A DNA stretch of 64,000 bases, from NCBI GenBank assembly GCA_012845835.1, contig JABAKD010000100.1, positions 209,426 to 273,425 of the forward strand. Reading direction: 5' to 3'. Of this stretch, positions 22,047 to 32,864 are shown one piece after another. Every line of letters starts with the position of its first letter. Within the stretch, counting starts at the first letter, position 1. The notes under the pieces are model-generated. The model had not been told where the DNA came from. It was given only the letters and a program-made list of their open reading frames with translations, and made no database searches. Both the position numbers and the translations under genes were made by a program. Source of the DNA: Undaria pinnatifida. Lineage: Eukaryota > Sar > Phaeophyceae > Laminariales > Alariaceae.

Positions 22047-22300
22047 CTAGCGGTACTCCTGAGGTATGCCAGCGCCGGCCGGAAGAGCGGGGAGGGGGGG
22101 ATTGCTGCTGCTGTATGTATTAACAAAATAACAGGGCCATCTCCAACAGGCACGAAAACCAGGAAAACACAAACACGAAAGAAAGCTAGAGGTACTCCTG
22201 AAGTATGCCAGCGCCGGCCGGTACAGCGGAGAAAAACAAATTGCTGCTGCTGTGTTCAAAACAAAATAACAGGGCCATCTCCAACAGGCACGAAAACACA
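22047..22300 (+). repeat. ~150 bp tandem repeat, two units
   Basis: Two units start at 'ggtactcctgaRgtatgcca' (22052 and 22190). Each runs through 'gcgccggccgg', 'ttgctgctgctgt' and ends in 'aacagggccatctccaacag'. The last block recurs at 22433 and, in reverse orientation, at about 36165. The flanking cacccacc-rich DNA (22320-22560, 22700-22780) has reverse-orientation relatives at 36060-36360. Confidence 0.7.
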
Positions 22301-24110
22301 CGCACAAATTATACCACACGTTGTACCCACCCACGAACAAAGCCACCCGCCCACGAACCATTCAGCAGTACAGCAGTGAATTTTGTGTGGGGGGATGACA
22401 TCGAAATTAGTGTGGCATAAAAAAACAAAGGAACAGGGCCATCTATCTCGCACAGGCACGAAAACACACCCACGAACTATACAACACGTTCGACCCACCC
22501 ACGTGCACCCCCACCACCCACCCACCACCCAAGGACCAAGCCACTACAGCAGTACATCAGCGCAGCAGTATGTACGGCGGTATACCGGTATATACGCGAG
22601 GAGCATTCGGTTGGTTTCGGAATCGTGAGGACCCGCAGCATAGTAAGAAACGCGGGTGAGTTTCGTCGTTTTACCAGCCCGCGCATGTCATGGATCGCGA
22701 GCAAGCCGCCACCTACCAAGCCCCCACCACCCACCACCCACCCACCGACCAGCCGACCACCATAGAAGTACAACAGCAGTGGAGTAGTACGTTCCGACCA
22801 ATCCACAACGGCAGCACAGCAGTACAGTAGTACGCACCACAGCAGTATACCTTTGGCACACCAAAAGCTGGGTGGGATTTGCAATTTCTTACGATTCTCC
22901 ACCTTCCGGGGGAGAGCGCAAGCCGTCCGCGGGAGAGGCTTTTCAAGCCCCCCGCTCGAGGAGTTGAGACTCGTCGGCCGTTGTGTCGCCGGGCACACCT
23001 AGGGCTGATGTGTGGGACGGGCGAGGCACGGGCGTGCGGTCGCTAGGGGGCGGGTAGCGAGCGGTAGAGCGGAGAGTTGGACGTGTACTGTTTTGAGAGT
23101 AGTGCGAGTTGTCTCACTTGCACACGAGCAATCACACGTCATAATAGAGAGGCATATGTCTACGACTTGCCGTTTGTTTGTCGTTGGACTGCCGCTGCTG
23201 TCGTTTGCGTTTGTTGCATGTATGTATAAACATGTTGGCCATGTCCTCTCAGCGATCGAAAGGCCCGATTTAGACCAGGTTTTGAGCCGTCTTCGAGACA
23301 ACACCAGGTTAGGTTTAATTCTCGGCACGCTATTTCCTGAACGTGCCCCACCTTGCTCGTCCCTCCCGACCCCGCCGGGGGTGGCCTCGGCCAATCTCGC
23401 TTCGTGTCGTGACAGCCCCTGAAAAATCGTGTTTTTGCCGAATTTCTGTTGCGTAATGTCAAGTGCGTGTGTATGCATAGTCGCACGTACAAGAACACAA
23501 AATGCTGTCCCAGTATATGTCGACAGCCACGAAGAGATGGCAGATTTGTGTGGCACGGTTTCGGCGTGACTGTTGTAGTGAGCGGCACCTACTGAGTGAT
23601 TAACAGTATTGCTTGTCCCTAAGTTGGGTTGTGTAGTGTATTTCGTGCTATTCGTTATACTTTCCTGTCAACGAATTTGCTCATTTGTGCAGCGTCGTCC
23701 CTTGACGCATTATTGCGATGTGGTCTCCTGTTTGCACTTCTATTCTGGTTCTTTTTCCAGCAATAGTAAGCCGTGTAGTAGTTTTCCCTCTCAGTAATCG
23801 TGCAACAGTAGCTTCAAGGGTAGCCCCGAACGATTGCTAATCGTTAGCCGCGAGTCTCGGTGGATGCACTCTTCTTTTCAAGTTAGTATATTGGTTTTCT
23901 TCCGTTTGCGTTCGGCCTAGGTGTGTACATTATCTGATCTTTTATTTGTTATTTTTTTCCCCTTCTTACTTTTGTTCTTGAAGAACAAAACCTTTATATA
24001 CCGGCTCAATCCAAAGTGACAATATTATCGTATACATGTTATTATACTGGAAATGATGCTTGCTGTTGTCGAACTACCGCAGATGCCGCTCCTGCTGTTG
24101 TTGAAATTAC
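22301..24110. other. No recognised gene
   Basis: 22320-22790 is cacccacc-rich low complexity with cagcagtac words. 22990-23560 is open on both strands for 136-185 codons, but no domain is recognisable and codon patterns look random. The remainder is T-rich and featureless. Confidence 0.3.
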
Positions 24111-24117
24111 ACCAGGG

Positions 24118-24585
24118 CTTCTCACGGGTCATGACCCGACCCGCGGGTCGGGTCAAGGGGGTTTGGAAATCTCGCGGGTCGAGTCGGGTCGGGTCATGAC
24201 GTTTCAAAATCTCACGGGTCGGGTCGGGTCGGGTCAAGAGGTTTTCAAAATCTCGCGGGTCGGGTCGGGTCGGGTCAAGAGGTTTAAAACTCTCGCGGAT
24301 CGGGTCGGGTCGGGTCAATAGGCGTCAGAATCTCACGGGTCGGGTCGGGTCGGGTCGGGTCAAGAGGTTTTCAAAATCTCGCGGGTCGGGTCGGGCCATG
24401 ACCCGCGAGATACGGGTCACTTCGCGGGTCAAGCCATAATGACCCGTGAGTTGTTTTGGGCTGACCCGTGGGTCAAACCCGCGGATCTGGCCCGCGGATC
24501 CGCCTTTTTCAAATTTACAGCTGAGAGCCATTGATGCCGTGCAGGCGCCCCGCGGGTCGGGCCCGCGGGTCCGCAAATAAAATAC
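24118..24585 (+). repeat. GGGTC minisatellite array
   Basis: Runs of (gggtc)2-4 alternate with spacers of type 'aagaggttttcaaaatctcgc', giving a unit of about 58-65 bases and about six units. The right edge carries inverted pieces (gacccgcgagat, gacccgtgag). A sister array is at 28045-28380. Open frames with Arg-Val-Gly-Ser repeats are artefacts of the array. Confidence 0.9.
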
Positions 24586-24774
24586 AAACATTTCCGCTTC
24601 CTGCCTCCCTCGTGCCGATGCTCCGATTATACTACGTCATCACAGCGTGCAGAACAATCACCAGGCCGTACGCCTAGCTGCTCGTACCAAGGCATACGGC
24701 AGTGTGACGCGAATCCCGTACCTGCTGAAGCCGTAACAACAGTAGTGACTGTAGTAATATTACGGTCATACCAG
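24586..24774. other. No gene seen
   Basis: Short spacer between the GGGTC array and the duplicated CAG-rich block. No feature is supported. Confidence 0.3.
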
Positions 24775-25000
24775 TAAGAAATGTGGCCAAACGTAAAAAG
24801 GAAGGGAAGCCTTAGGGCAGTAGTCGTCGAAGCAGCAGCAGCAGCACTGGCAGCAGCAAGCACTGGCAGCAGCAAGCAGCAGCAGCAGACCCCGGATTCT
24901 CGCGGATCACAGCCCCTGCTGACAGACCCACCGCCCCAGTTGTGGGCTTGCTGCCGGAGGCGGCTCAGCTAGGCTGCTTACCGGGGCTGGAGACTGCACA
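24775..25000 (+). repeat. Dispersed direct repeat, copy 1 (CAG-rich)
   Basis: Begins near 'ccaaacgtaaaaa', contains (cag)n, then 'acagacccaccgccccagtt', 'ggcttgctgccggaggcggc' and 'gccggggc-agaga'. The same order recurs at 27570-27795 with high identity. The two copies therefore derive from one segment or element. Confidence 0.85.
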
Positions 25001-25585
25001 GATAAAAGATGGATAAAGAGCAGTAAGCAGTAGAAGCTACAAGGGCTCCGCTCCGAGGGCGGCTGACGCCGCGCGCTACGCTCGCGCAAGGCAAGGAAGA
25101 ATGCAACTAAAAACATGTAAAGGGGGCAGAAAGAAGAGGCCCGTGATTTGGTGCGAACAGCGATTTGACAATGCTAAGAGCTGCTCAGAGCAAATTGCCC
25201 TGTTGTGCTCAGCTGTGCTGTGTGCTTTTGTTACCGGTGTTACGTTGTGATCGGCAGTACGAGGGCAATTTGCGTGGGGGGAAAACAGGGGGCCGTGAAA
25301 GATCACATACATACATGTAGAAGAAGAAAAAAGAAGAGAAGTAGTGCACAGCACGTATTATACCCGGTACTGCTCTATGTTCAAAAGAAAGCACACAGCG
25401 CAGCACGACACAGCACCGCAGCGGAGGGCACGGCACCGTACCGCACGGCCCCACACGGCGCTACGCTGCGCTGCTAGGCTATATATAGCCGGACTGATCT
25501 GAGCTGGGCGTGCATTGTGATCCAACAGCGTAGTACCTGATGGTATGTACAAACCTGGTGCAGTAGTACGGGTATTGTACTATTA
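25001..25585. other. No gene; small palindromes
   Basis: 25045-25095 contains nested GC palindromes (ctccgctccgag; gcgcgctacgctcgcgc). 25380-25475 is a pyrimidine/purine-alternating cacagcgcagcac-type stretch. No gene is seen. Confidence 0.3.
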
Positions 25586-25589
25586 GCCT

Positions 25590-26044
25590 CAAGGTCTCCT
25601 CGTTGGTTCAATCCCGGTGTCATCGGGAAAAAAAAATGATCCTCTTGAAAAAAAAGAAATAGATATAGATGTGACTTTATGGTCTTCCAGTAGATAGACT
25701 GTCCGCTTATAAGCCTGGTTTTCGTTGGTTGAATCCAGGGGTCATATAAAAAAAAAACGATCCTCATAAAAAAAATGATATCTATATTTGTAAAAAAATA
25801 GTACTACTGATAGATACACCAATGCTGCTGTAACATATTGTGGTCTAGTACATGATTGTCCGCTTATAATCCTGGAAGCCTTCGCTGGTTCGAATCCGGG
25901 TGTCATCGAAAATAAATTGATCCTCATGAGAAATCAATATTTACTTGTAAAAAAAAAAAGATAGCACTGCGACTTTGTGGTCTTCTAGTAGATAAACTGT
26001 CCGCTTATAAGCCTGGTTTTCGTTGGTGAATCCAGGTGTCATCG
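25590..26044 (+). repeat. tRNA-like tandem repeats, four copies
   Basis: Units at about 25591 (partial), 25670, 25835 and 25976, spaced 140-165 bases. Each reads 'tggtctagtagatagactg', 'tccgcttataatcctgg', 'ttcgctggttcgaatccggg', 'tgtcat'. A D-arm (gtct/agac), an acceptor pairing (tgaca/tgtca) and a B box (ggttcgaatcc) can be drawn; the anticodon arm does not pair. Poly-A tracts separate units. They are best seen as tRNA-derived repeats, not working tRNAs. Confidence 0.6.
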
Positions 26045-26970
26045 GGGGAAAAAAATATCCTCTGTTAAAAACGATATATATATATATATATATATATATC
26101 GGCACCGCGCGTATAGCAAGCCCCTACATATATGCTCAATACGCGCGATCGGAGGATCACACACAATGTTGCGAAGATCAGTGTCGACAAAATCCTTGAT
26201 CTCATAGCTGGAGTGTATTTAAATATTATATGTGACCTAAACCTCTTGAACCCCCCCCCCTTTTTTTTCCTCGCTCTCTTGCTTAAACGCCCAAACTAAT
26301 ATCGGAATCCGCCTGAGCAATAAACACTTCCACGCCCTGGATATCGCCTCATTATATTTTTAGAGCCGTCCATGCCGTTGCTGCAATTCCCACCCCCTAC
26401 CGCCCTCAACGCCCCCTCCCCACCACCCGCACCATCGCCTAGACCTAGCACCACGCGTATAGCAAACCCCTACATATATGCGACCTAAATCTCTTCCCCC
26501 CCGCCCCCCGGGCCCCCCGCCACATTCCCCCCCCCTCCCCCACGAGAAGGATTTATAAATTCCACGCACAAATTGAGCTGCCCCACACGTCCCCTCCCCC
26601 CCCCTCCCGCTCCCCCTTTTGATCAAAATCAAGCCCCCACGTCATTAAAAACTCCGCCTCCCCTCACCGGTTATTCGATTTACAGGATTCACTTGATAAA
26701 CTGATGCATTTCCTTCCACAGCTGTCAGATTTTGTCCCCCTCAGAAACGGGTTCAAGAGTTTCCGCGAACAGACTGCCTAACATCACCCTGTTGACCCTG
26801 ATAGTTACACTGTAGTTGCAAGGGAAGTCGCCGACCTATATCCTTAAGGAGGACACACAACCCGTAATACGAGCGATCGGAGTATCACACACAGCTTGCA
26901 AAGATGAGTTTCGACAAAATATTCGATCTCACAGCTGGAGTGTATTTTAATTTTTATATATGTATATTTT
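26045..26970 (-). repeat. Inverted copy of the G-rich element at 61.04-61.92 kb
   Basis: Starts at a (TA)n tract (26075-26098). C-rich blocks 26380-26620 match in reverse the G-rich block 61340-61912 (e.g. caccatcgcctagacctagca at 26430). 26640-26960 matches in reverse 61050-61340 (agggtcaacagggtg; gacagctgtgga). Two direct copies of a terminal block 'gatcggaRRatcacacaca...ctggagtgtatt' lie at 26146-26222 and 26875-26948. Confidence 0.75.
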
Positions 26971-27055
26971 ATATAAAAAATATAAAAACGTCAGCTATGA
27001 GTACGACTGATTGAATAGTTGAAACTCAACTTTGCAAGCTGCGTGGTACATCTAT
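26893..27055. repeat. Imperfect inverted repeat around an AT core
   Basis: The left arm 'cagcttgcaaagatgagttt...cacagctg' (26893-26938) faces 'cagctatgagt...aactcaactttgcaagctg' (26993-27049). The centre is AT-only. The same head-to-head arrangement is seen at 60955-61110. Confidence 0.7.
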
Positions 27056-27120
27056 GTTTCGCTAATATACAGTAGTAGTAGTTGCACAAAAACAAATCGT
27101 ACTGGTAGATAGCACTGCGG

Positions 27121-27350
27121 CTGTGACATTGTGGTCTAGTAGATAGACTGTCCGTTTATAATCCTGCCCTTCGCTGGCTCGAATCTGGTTGTCATCGGGA
27201 AAAAAAATGATCATGAAAAATCGATACTTGATATTTATTCATCAGTTTTTTTGTAAAAATAAATTAGATATCAATATGACGTTGTGGTCTCGTAGATAGA
27301 CTGTCCGCTTATAATCTTGCTCTTGGGTGGTTCGATTCTGAGTGTTATCG
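27121..27350 (+). repeat. tRNA-like tandem repeats, two copies
   Basis: Same family as at 25.6-26.0 kb, units at 27124-27195 and 27277-27350. Box A 'tggtctagtagatagactg' and B-box-like 'ggctcgaatctgg' / 'ggttcgattctga' are present. The anticodon arm is unpaired. Confidence 0.6.
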
Positions 27351-27569
27351 GAAGAAAAAGTAATTCCCATTAAAAAATCGATATATGGTGATATATTTGT
27401 AACACAAACAGATCAGGTGAAGCAAGAAATCAAAGAAAAGCTGGACCGTTCCGCAAATAATAAATAAGCTGGACCGTCCGACCTCGAAGACGCCAGGGAA
27501 GCACCAACCGAGCGCTTTCAACACAAAGATATTCGTAAGTAAGTCTATAGCTCGAGAAGTATCATACCA

Positions 27570-27795
27570 GTACAGAATGTGACCAAACGTAAAAAAGAAA
27601 GAAGAGCAGCAGTCGTCGTCGAAGCAGCAGCAGCAGCAGCACAGCAGCAGCAGCACCCTGGCAGCAGCACCACCAGCAGCAGACAACGCATCCTCGCGGA
27701 TCGAAGCCCCCTGCTGACAGATCCACCGCCCCAGTTGAGGGCTTGCTGCCGGAGGCGGCTCAGCGAGGCTGATTGCCGGGGCCAGAGATTGCACT
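27570..27795 (+). repeat. Dispersed direct repeat, copy 2 (CAG-rich)
   Basis: Partner of 24775-25000, with the same starting word, (cag)n, 'agatccaccgccccagttg' and 'gccggggccagagattgcac'. A further A-box-like start 'acccggtggtctagcggta' follows at 27849. Confidence 0.85.
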
Positions 27796-28044
27796 TATTA
27801 CTTGCCAGGCATAACTAGCTCGCTCGTCGGGTCGCTCGTCGGGGGTCGACCCGGTGGTCTAGCGGTACGGGCATGCCCATGCATGTGGGTTGCGGGGTTG
27901 CGGTTTTCTTTCTCATTTTTCGCGCGCACACCACATGACATAATCATCAGGATCAGCTGCAAACAATGCGGGTGAAAAACCCAGAGAACACGACATACTG
28001 GGAGAAGTACGAAGGACCAAGGACCAACCAACCGACCGAGGTAT

Positions 28045-28380
28045 ACATGCTTTGACGCGTGACTTTTCGACTTTGACCCGTGAGAAATGTCACGGGTCAA
28101 GTCGACCTGACCCCGCATGAAACCCGCATCTCGCGGGTCACCCGAATTGTGGCGGCTCGGGTCAGGAGGTTTTCAAAATCTCGCGGGTCGGGTTGGGTCG
28201 GGCGGGTCAGACGTCTCGAAATTCTCGCGGGTCGGGTCGGGTCGGGTCGGGTCGGGTCGGGTCGGGTCGGGTCAAGACGTCTCGAAATTCTCACGGGTCG
28301 GGTCGGGTCAGCCGACCCGACCCGACCCGACCCGACCCGACCCGACCCGACCCGCGAGATTTGACCCGACCTGTGAAAGC
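28045..28380. repeat. GGGTC minisatellite array with inverted right end
   Basis: About four spacer units ('aagacgtctcgaaattctcgc' type) with (gggtc) runs up to eight copies at 28230-28272. It then switches strand to (gaccc)8 at 28313-28353, so the end is a large palindrome able to form a hairpin. Confidence 0.9.
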
Positions 28381-29094
28381 CCTGAATTACACGTACATAA
28401 GAGTTGTGCGGGGGCTGCTGCTGCTACTATTGTTACTGTTCGTCATCGTGTGCCGGATGACTCAAACTGTTGCTGCCGTATATTTTTCTTTATTCAAACA
28501 GATTTATTTGAATGTCCTCCTTGGCAGTGCTGTTGCATGTACAACCTCGATTTACCTATAACCATTTACTCATAACACGTGTCATGCATCCCCGAAAATT
28601 CCGGGCATGTGCGGAGCCAAGGCAGGCGGCACCCCGCCGCGGCGAAGCCCCCCTGGTACATACATGTTTTTTTTCTCCGCGGGTTAATTCATAGCTAGCA
28701 CCCGTTTCGCGGAAGTTTAACGTCTTCTAATTATGATTGATAGTAGTACTGCTGTACACAGCAGTAGCGCTGCGTACAATCATTCAAGTCTGTGTTCTGA
28801 AACGAGCCCGAGAGGAATTGCCTATAGATGCCAGCTTCATACATACGTATTACATAGACGACGACGACTACTACTACTACTACTACTACTACGACTGTTG
28901 TATCCAAGAACTCATGAGGGTATACGATAAGCAATAGGCACCACTCGGACATGCGGAAGGTCACCAGGCTTCGTATTTTTCACCACGCGCCAAGAGTGTT
29001 TCTTCTGGCGCCTCCCCCCCCCCCCTGCCATTTAAAAGCCTCGACTACTATCATCGTTGCCGAACCGCTTGCTCGGCACGAAGCGGTACCAAAA
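28381..29094. other. No gene; CTA run and GC hairpin
   Basis: 28625-28645 holds a gcggc/gccgc hairpin followed by gaagccccc, a decayed member of the GC-hairpin family. 28862-28892 is (cta/act)n. No coding sequence is supported. Confidence 0.4.
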
Positions 29095-29830
29095 CTGAGC
29101 CCACCTCGGCTGTTGGTGCATTTCTGACACTTGAGACTGAGAAACTAAGTTGCGAACTGAGCATTAACACTCTTCAGCATTTGCTTCATCCTGCAACACT
29201 TAGCGTTGCCATGATTCTTGACGTACACACCTATGTGTCAGATATTGAAACACGAGCGAGCGCAATCATATTGCATTTTACACCTCCATATTATCCTCAG
29301 AACTGGGACTATTCAGAGAACACCAAAAACGATCGACTGATGAAATTTTTTCTGAGAACGACTGAGAAAGCGAGCCGAATGCCAACACTTAGCATTTTTG
29401 CTTTCTTCCGGCAACACTTGGCAATGCCCTGATTGTATTATACGTGTTGTTATGTGTCAGATACCGAAACACGAGCGATCGAAATCACATTGTCGTACAT
29501 AATAAGGATGTCACCAAAAAAATATGATGTATATCCGAAGCATGTGTGCCGGCATTCGTGGAGCCCACCTCGACTGTTGGGGCATTTCTGATACTTGAGA
29601 CTGAGAAACGAAGTTGCGAATTGAGCATCAACATTTTTCAGCATTTCCCTCGTCCTGCAACACTTGGCATTGCCTTGATTCTTAAACGTACGCACCCATG
29701 TGTCAGGTATCGAAACACGACCGAGCGCCATCTCACACCTCCTTAATATCCTGAGAACTGGGACCATTCAGAGAACACCAAAAACGGTCGACTGATTGAC
29801 ATTTTTCTGAGACCGGCTGATAAAGCGAAC
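29095..29830 (+). repeat. Duplicated ~255 bp block, two copies and fragments
   Basis: 29098-29350 and 29565-29815 share 'cccacctcg-ctgttgg', 'acttgagactgagaaac', 'gtRtcgaaacacga' and 'ttcagagaacaccaaaaacg'. A shortened fragment lies at 29370-29530 and another at 31085-31270, each ending near a GC-rich hairpin of the gcatgggtgcc family or its decayed form. Confidence 0.8.
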
Positions 29831-30239
29831 TGAATTTCAACACTTCAGACCGGTGACCATGGAAGGCCAAAACCATGAAATTCCCGAAGATCCCAGCCAA
29901 CCTGCCTGAACACGCGCATATAGACCCAACTTGGTATTAACACGTTTTGAAACTTTTCATAATTCCGGAAAAAACGATTTCTGCGGCGATCATGGACAAC
30001 ATTGGCCTGAGAAATTCTACAGCAGATTTTGGATTAGACGAGGCACAAATTCGTGTTCTCCACACACTTCGTTCCACGAAATCAACGACAGCGTCGTGAA
30101 CTCTGAACGTGGCGAGCTCGTTAGGGGCTCCGACCCCCCCTTGGTGTACACCGCTCACTCTACGGCCGGTGATTTGTGGCGGGCACCGATCAGGCTTCTG
30201 TTAAAATTACATTCGGCGGCTAGTGTGTAGAAAAGTGAA
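29831..30239. other. No gene seen
   Basis: Nothing coding or repetitive is supported. Confidence 0.3.
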
Positions 30240-30725
30240 ACAAAAGCTCTATCGTCTCCCAACGAGCGAAGAACAGAACTTTGAGACGATGTGACGGAAG
30301 ACCACAGGACCAACGCCCGAATGGGTAGGGTGGACCGTAACTGGACCAAGTCCGGCGGAAGGCCATCTCCCATGGCCAGGGGTTTTGTTAGTGGATGAGC
30401 TTGCGCAAGTTCCACACTACCCGGAAAGATGACATTCCGGGTGGCTATCTCCACCGAAACTGACCCTCAGGGGACAGGCCGGGTCGGCATACACACGAAT
30501 CCGTATACAACGGCAGCTTGCGCTGCTGGGGTTGTAACGAAGACCACTGATAGGGACAGCTTACGCTATACCTACAATGGGACCCGAAGGGTGCGCCAGC
30601 TAGCGTTGGGCTGCGAAAGCAACTGAGTTGAATCGACACACGACGCGTATGAAAATACGTGGAAGTGTGGTGAGCTGAAGCTTTATTTTTCCCCATCCGC
30701 CGGAGGATGAAAAAAAAAAAAAAAA
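30240..30725 (+). mobile_element. Poly-A-tailed retroposon fragment
   Basis: GC-richer block ending in a 16-A tail at 30709-30724. Its last ~180 bases (30540-30715; ctgatagggacagcttacg ... atccgccggaggatg) occur as a reverse-complement copy, also with an A/T tail, at 45285-45470. A shared 3' part ending in poly-A is the usual sign of a LINE/SINE-type retroposon. No RT or tRNA head is seen, so the class is open. Confidence 0.55.
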
Positions 30726-31084
30726 CACAGGACAACACAAGCAGCCTCTCACACCCCAGGGCATGGATTGAGACGAACTCTTCAGCGTCGTCACCTACAC
30801 TCATGTGGTCTTGTCCGGAATGAAGAGGAATGACCGTGGGTTGTCTCTATCTCGAGATCGAAGGTCAATCGTGTTTGGTGGGCAGTGTGGATCAAGGCTT
30901 GATGAAGAATAGAAAAAATGACCTGTTGGACCGCATGATAAAGAGCCAGTAAAAAAATGTTTTAGCCATTTTTTCCCCATAGCGAAGTTACCCCAAATAT
31001 TTCAGCAAATAACCCCAAAAAACTTTGGAAACTTTTTAGCCAAACTATCGGCTTTCCATTGTCGTCGGTCTAAACATTTTTTCC

Positions 31085-31290
31085 TTCTCCGGCCTTGGCA
31101 TTGCCCTGGCTGTATTATACCCGTCGCTATGTGTCAGATATCGAAACACGAACGAGCGGCATCACATTGACGTACGTAATAAGAATGGTACCAAGTAACA
31201 TACGATGTGTATTTTCCTATCCGAAGCATGGGTGCCGGCTGATGCCGGCACCCATGCGAAGCCCTTGTACGATATGTGGAAATAGTCGAC
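31085..31290 (+). repeat. Fragment of the 29.1 kb repeat ending in a GC hairpin
   Basis: 'cttggcattgccctggctgtattata' type sequence is shared with 29415-29530. It ends with a perfect 14 bp stem (gcatgggtgccggc at 31226 and its complement at 31244, loop tgat) and tail gaagcccttgtac. Confidence 0.75.
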
Positions 31291-31354
31291 GTCTCCACTT
31301 TGTTGGCCGCTGACATGAAGATTTAAGATATTCGATTTAAGAAGTGAGATTTAG

Positions 31355-32800
31355 AACAATAAGATTCGTGCTTTCGAGTCTCGTCTTTCGGACGTGCCAG
31401 GTTTGCCGAGAGTTGGCACAGAGTACCCGGTACAAGCTCTCGCCCCAACCTTCTGAAACGAGCGGGTCTCGCAACCGGGTCTCCGCCTTCCGTCCCCCAG
31501 CACGCGTGGTCCCGAGCTCGGCCTCCTAACCGAGAGAAGGGACTTTCACACTTGCTTTCTCGAGCGGATATTGGACAGAACGATGTTCATTATTCAGACC
31601 TGAGTCTTGACTCGACTGTGGCTACTGTGATTTGCTTGGCCGCTCGCCGTGACGATGTGTGGATAATGATGGAGACTAATTGAATTGAATTCAAAATACA
31701 GGGCAGGATGCAAGATGTGTGCCTTCGAATCTCGGCTGTGGGTTGCGCCAGTTACCGCCGGGTTGGGAACGAGTACACGTTCTAGGCTCAATCTTCTAAG
31801 ACGAGCGGGTCTCGCGGCCGGGCCTCCGCCGCCCGTCCTCCAGCGTGCGTGGCCCCGAGCCCGGCCTCTCCACCGAGAGAGGGGACTTTTCAAGTTGCTC
31901 TCTCGACAGATATTGGACCGAACGATTTCCAGCACTCGTAGGCCCGAGCTCGGCCTTCCCACCGAAAGAGACGCTCAAACTTGCTCTCTCGAGCGGACAT
32001 TGGACCGAACGATCTTCTCTTTTTTCAGCGTTGAGTCTTGACTCGACTGCGGGTCCTGTGATTGGCTTGGACGGTCGCCGTGACGTACGATATGTGGACA
32101 AATCCGACGTCTCTATTGTTTTGCCTGCTGTTATAGAGAGGAGTCTTGCCAACTTGCTCTCTCGAGCGGATTTTGGACCGAACGATTTCCAGCACTCGTA
32201 GCCCCGAGCTCGGCCTTCCCACCGAGAGAAGAGACTCTCAAACTCGCTCTCTCGAGCAGACATTGGACCGAACGATCTTCTCTTTTTTCAGCGTTGAGTC
32301 TTGACTCGACTGTGGCTCCCGTGATTGGCTTGGACGGTCGCCGTGACGTACGATATGTGGACAAATCCGACGTCTCTATTGTTTTGCCTGCTGTTATATT
32401 GTACCAGGTAGATATTTATGAAATTTGATTCAAAGAAGTACCAGGTATGATATGAGGCAAGATTCGTGCCTTCGAATCTCCTCTGTGGGCTGTGCCAGTT
32501 CCGCCGAGTTGGGAAAAAGTGCACGCCATAGGCCCAACCTTCTTAAACGAGCGGGTCTCGCAGCCGGGCCTCCGCCCTGCGTTCTCCAGCGTGCGTGGCT
32601 CCGAGCTTGGTCTCCCCACCGAGAGGGGGGACTCTCAAACTTGCTCCCTCGAGCGGAATCGGACCGAACGATCAGTTCTCAGAGCTGAGTCTTGGCTCGA
32701 ACGTGCCTACTGTGATCGGCTTGGCCGCTCGCCGTGACGTATGATATGCGAAAATAGTCGACGTCTCCACTTTGTTGGCTGCTGCTACACGATGAAGATA
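31355..32800 (+). repeat. Tandem array of ~300-400 bp units
   Basis: About four units marked by 'aacgagcgggtctcgcarccggg' types (31458, 31801, 32546), 'cgagcggaNNttggacNgaacgat', 'tgagtcttgactcgactg' (31607, 32032, 32296) and 'gccgtgacgtacgatatgtgg'. Units are partly nested or shortened in the middle (31960-32400). Open frames on both strands simply follow the repeat. Confidence 0.8.
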
Positions 32801-32864
32801 TAATAATACAGTAGACATATAATAATACAGTAGACATATGTGGCTTTCATCCCTGCGTGTTCCG

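Noticed and set aside
22047-22300. CRISPR-like repeat-spacer array
   Set aside because: Only two units of ~150 bp with similar interiors; no short regular repeat with unique spacers, and a eukaryotic context.
24016-24591. ORFs with Arg-Val-Gly-Ser or Thr-Arg-Pro-Asp repeats over the GGGTC arrays (also 28097-28575)
   Set aside because: Open on both strands because the five-base unit lacks stops; composition artefact.
25835-25908. Functional tRNA with a TAT anticodon
   Set aside because: A D-arm and B box exist, but the anticodon arm does not pair and units are tandem with poly-A spacers.
24118-28380. GGGTC arrays as interstitial telomere
   Set aside because: The unit differs from known plant/algal telomere repeats (TTTAGGG type) and has long spacers.
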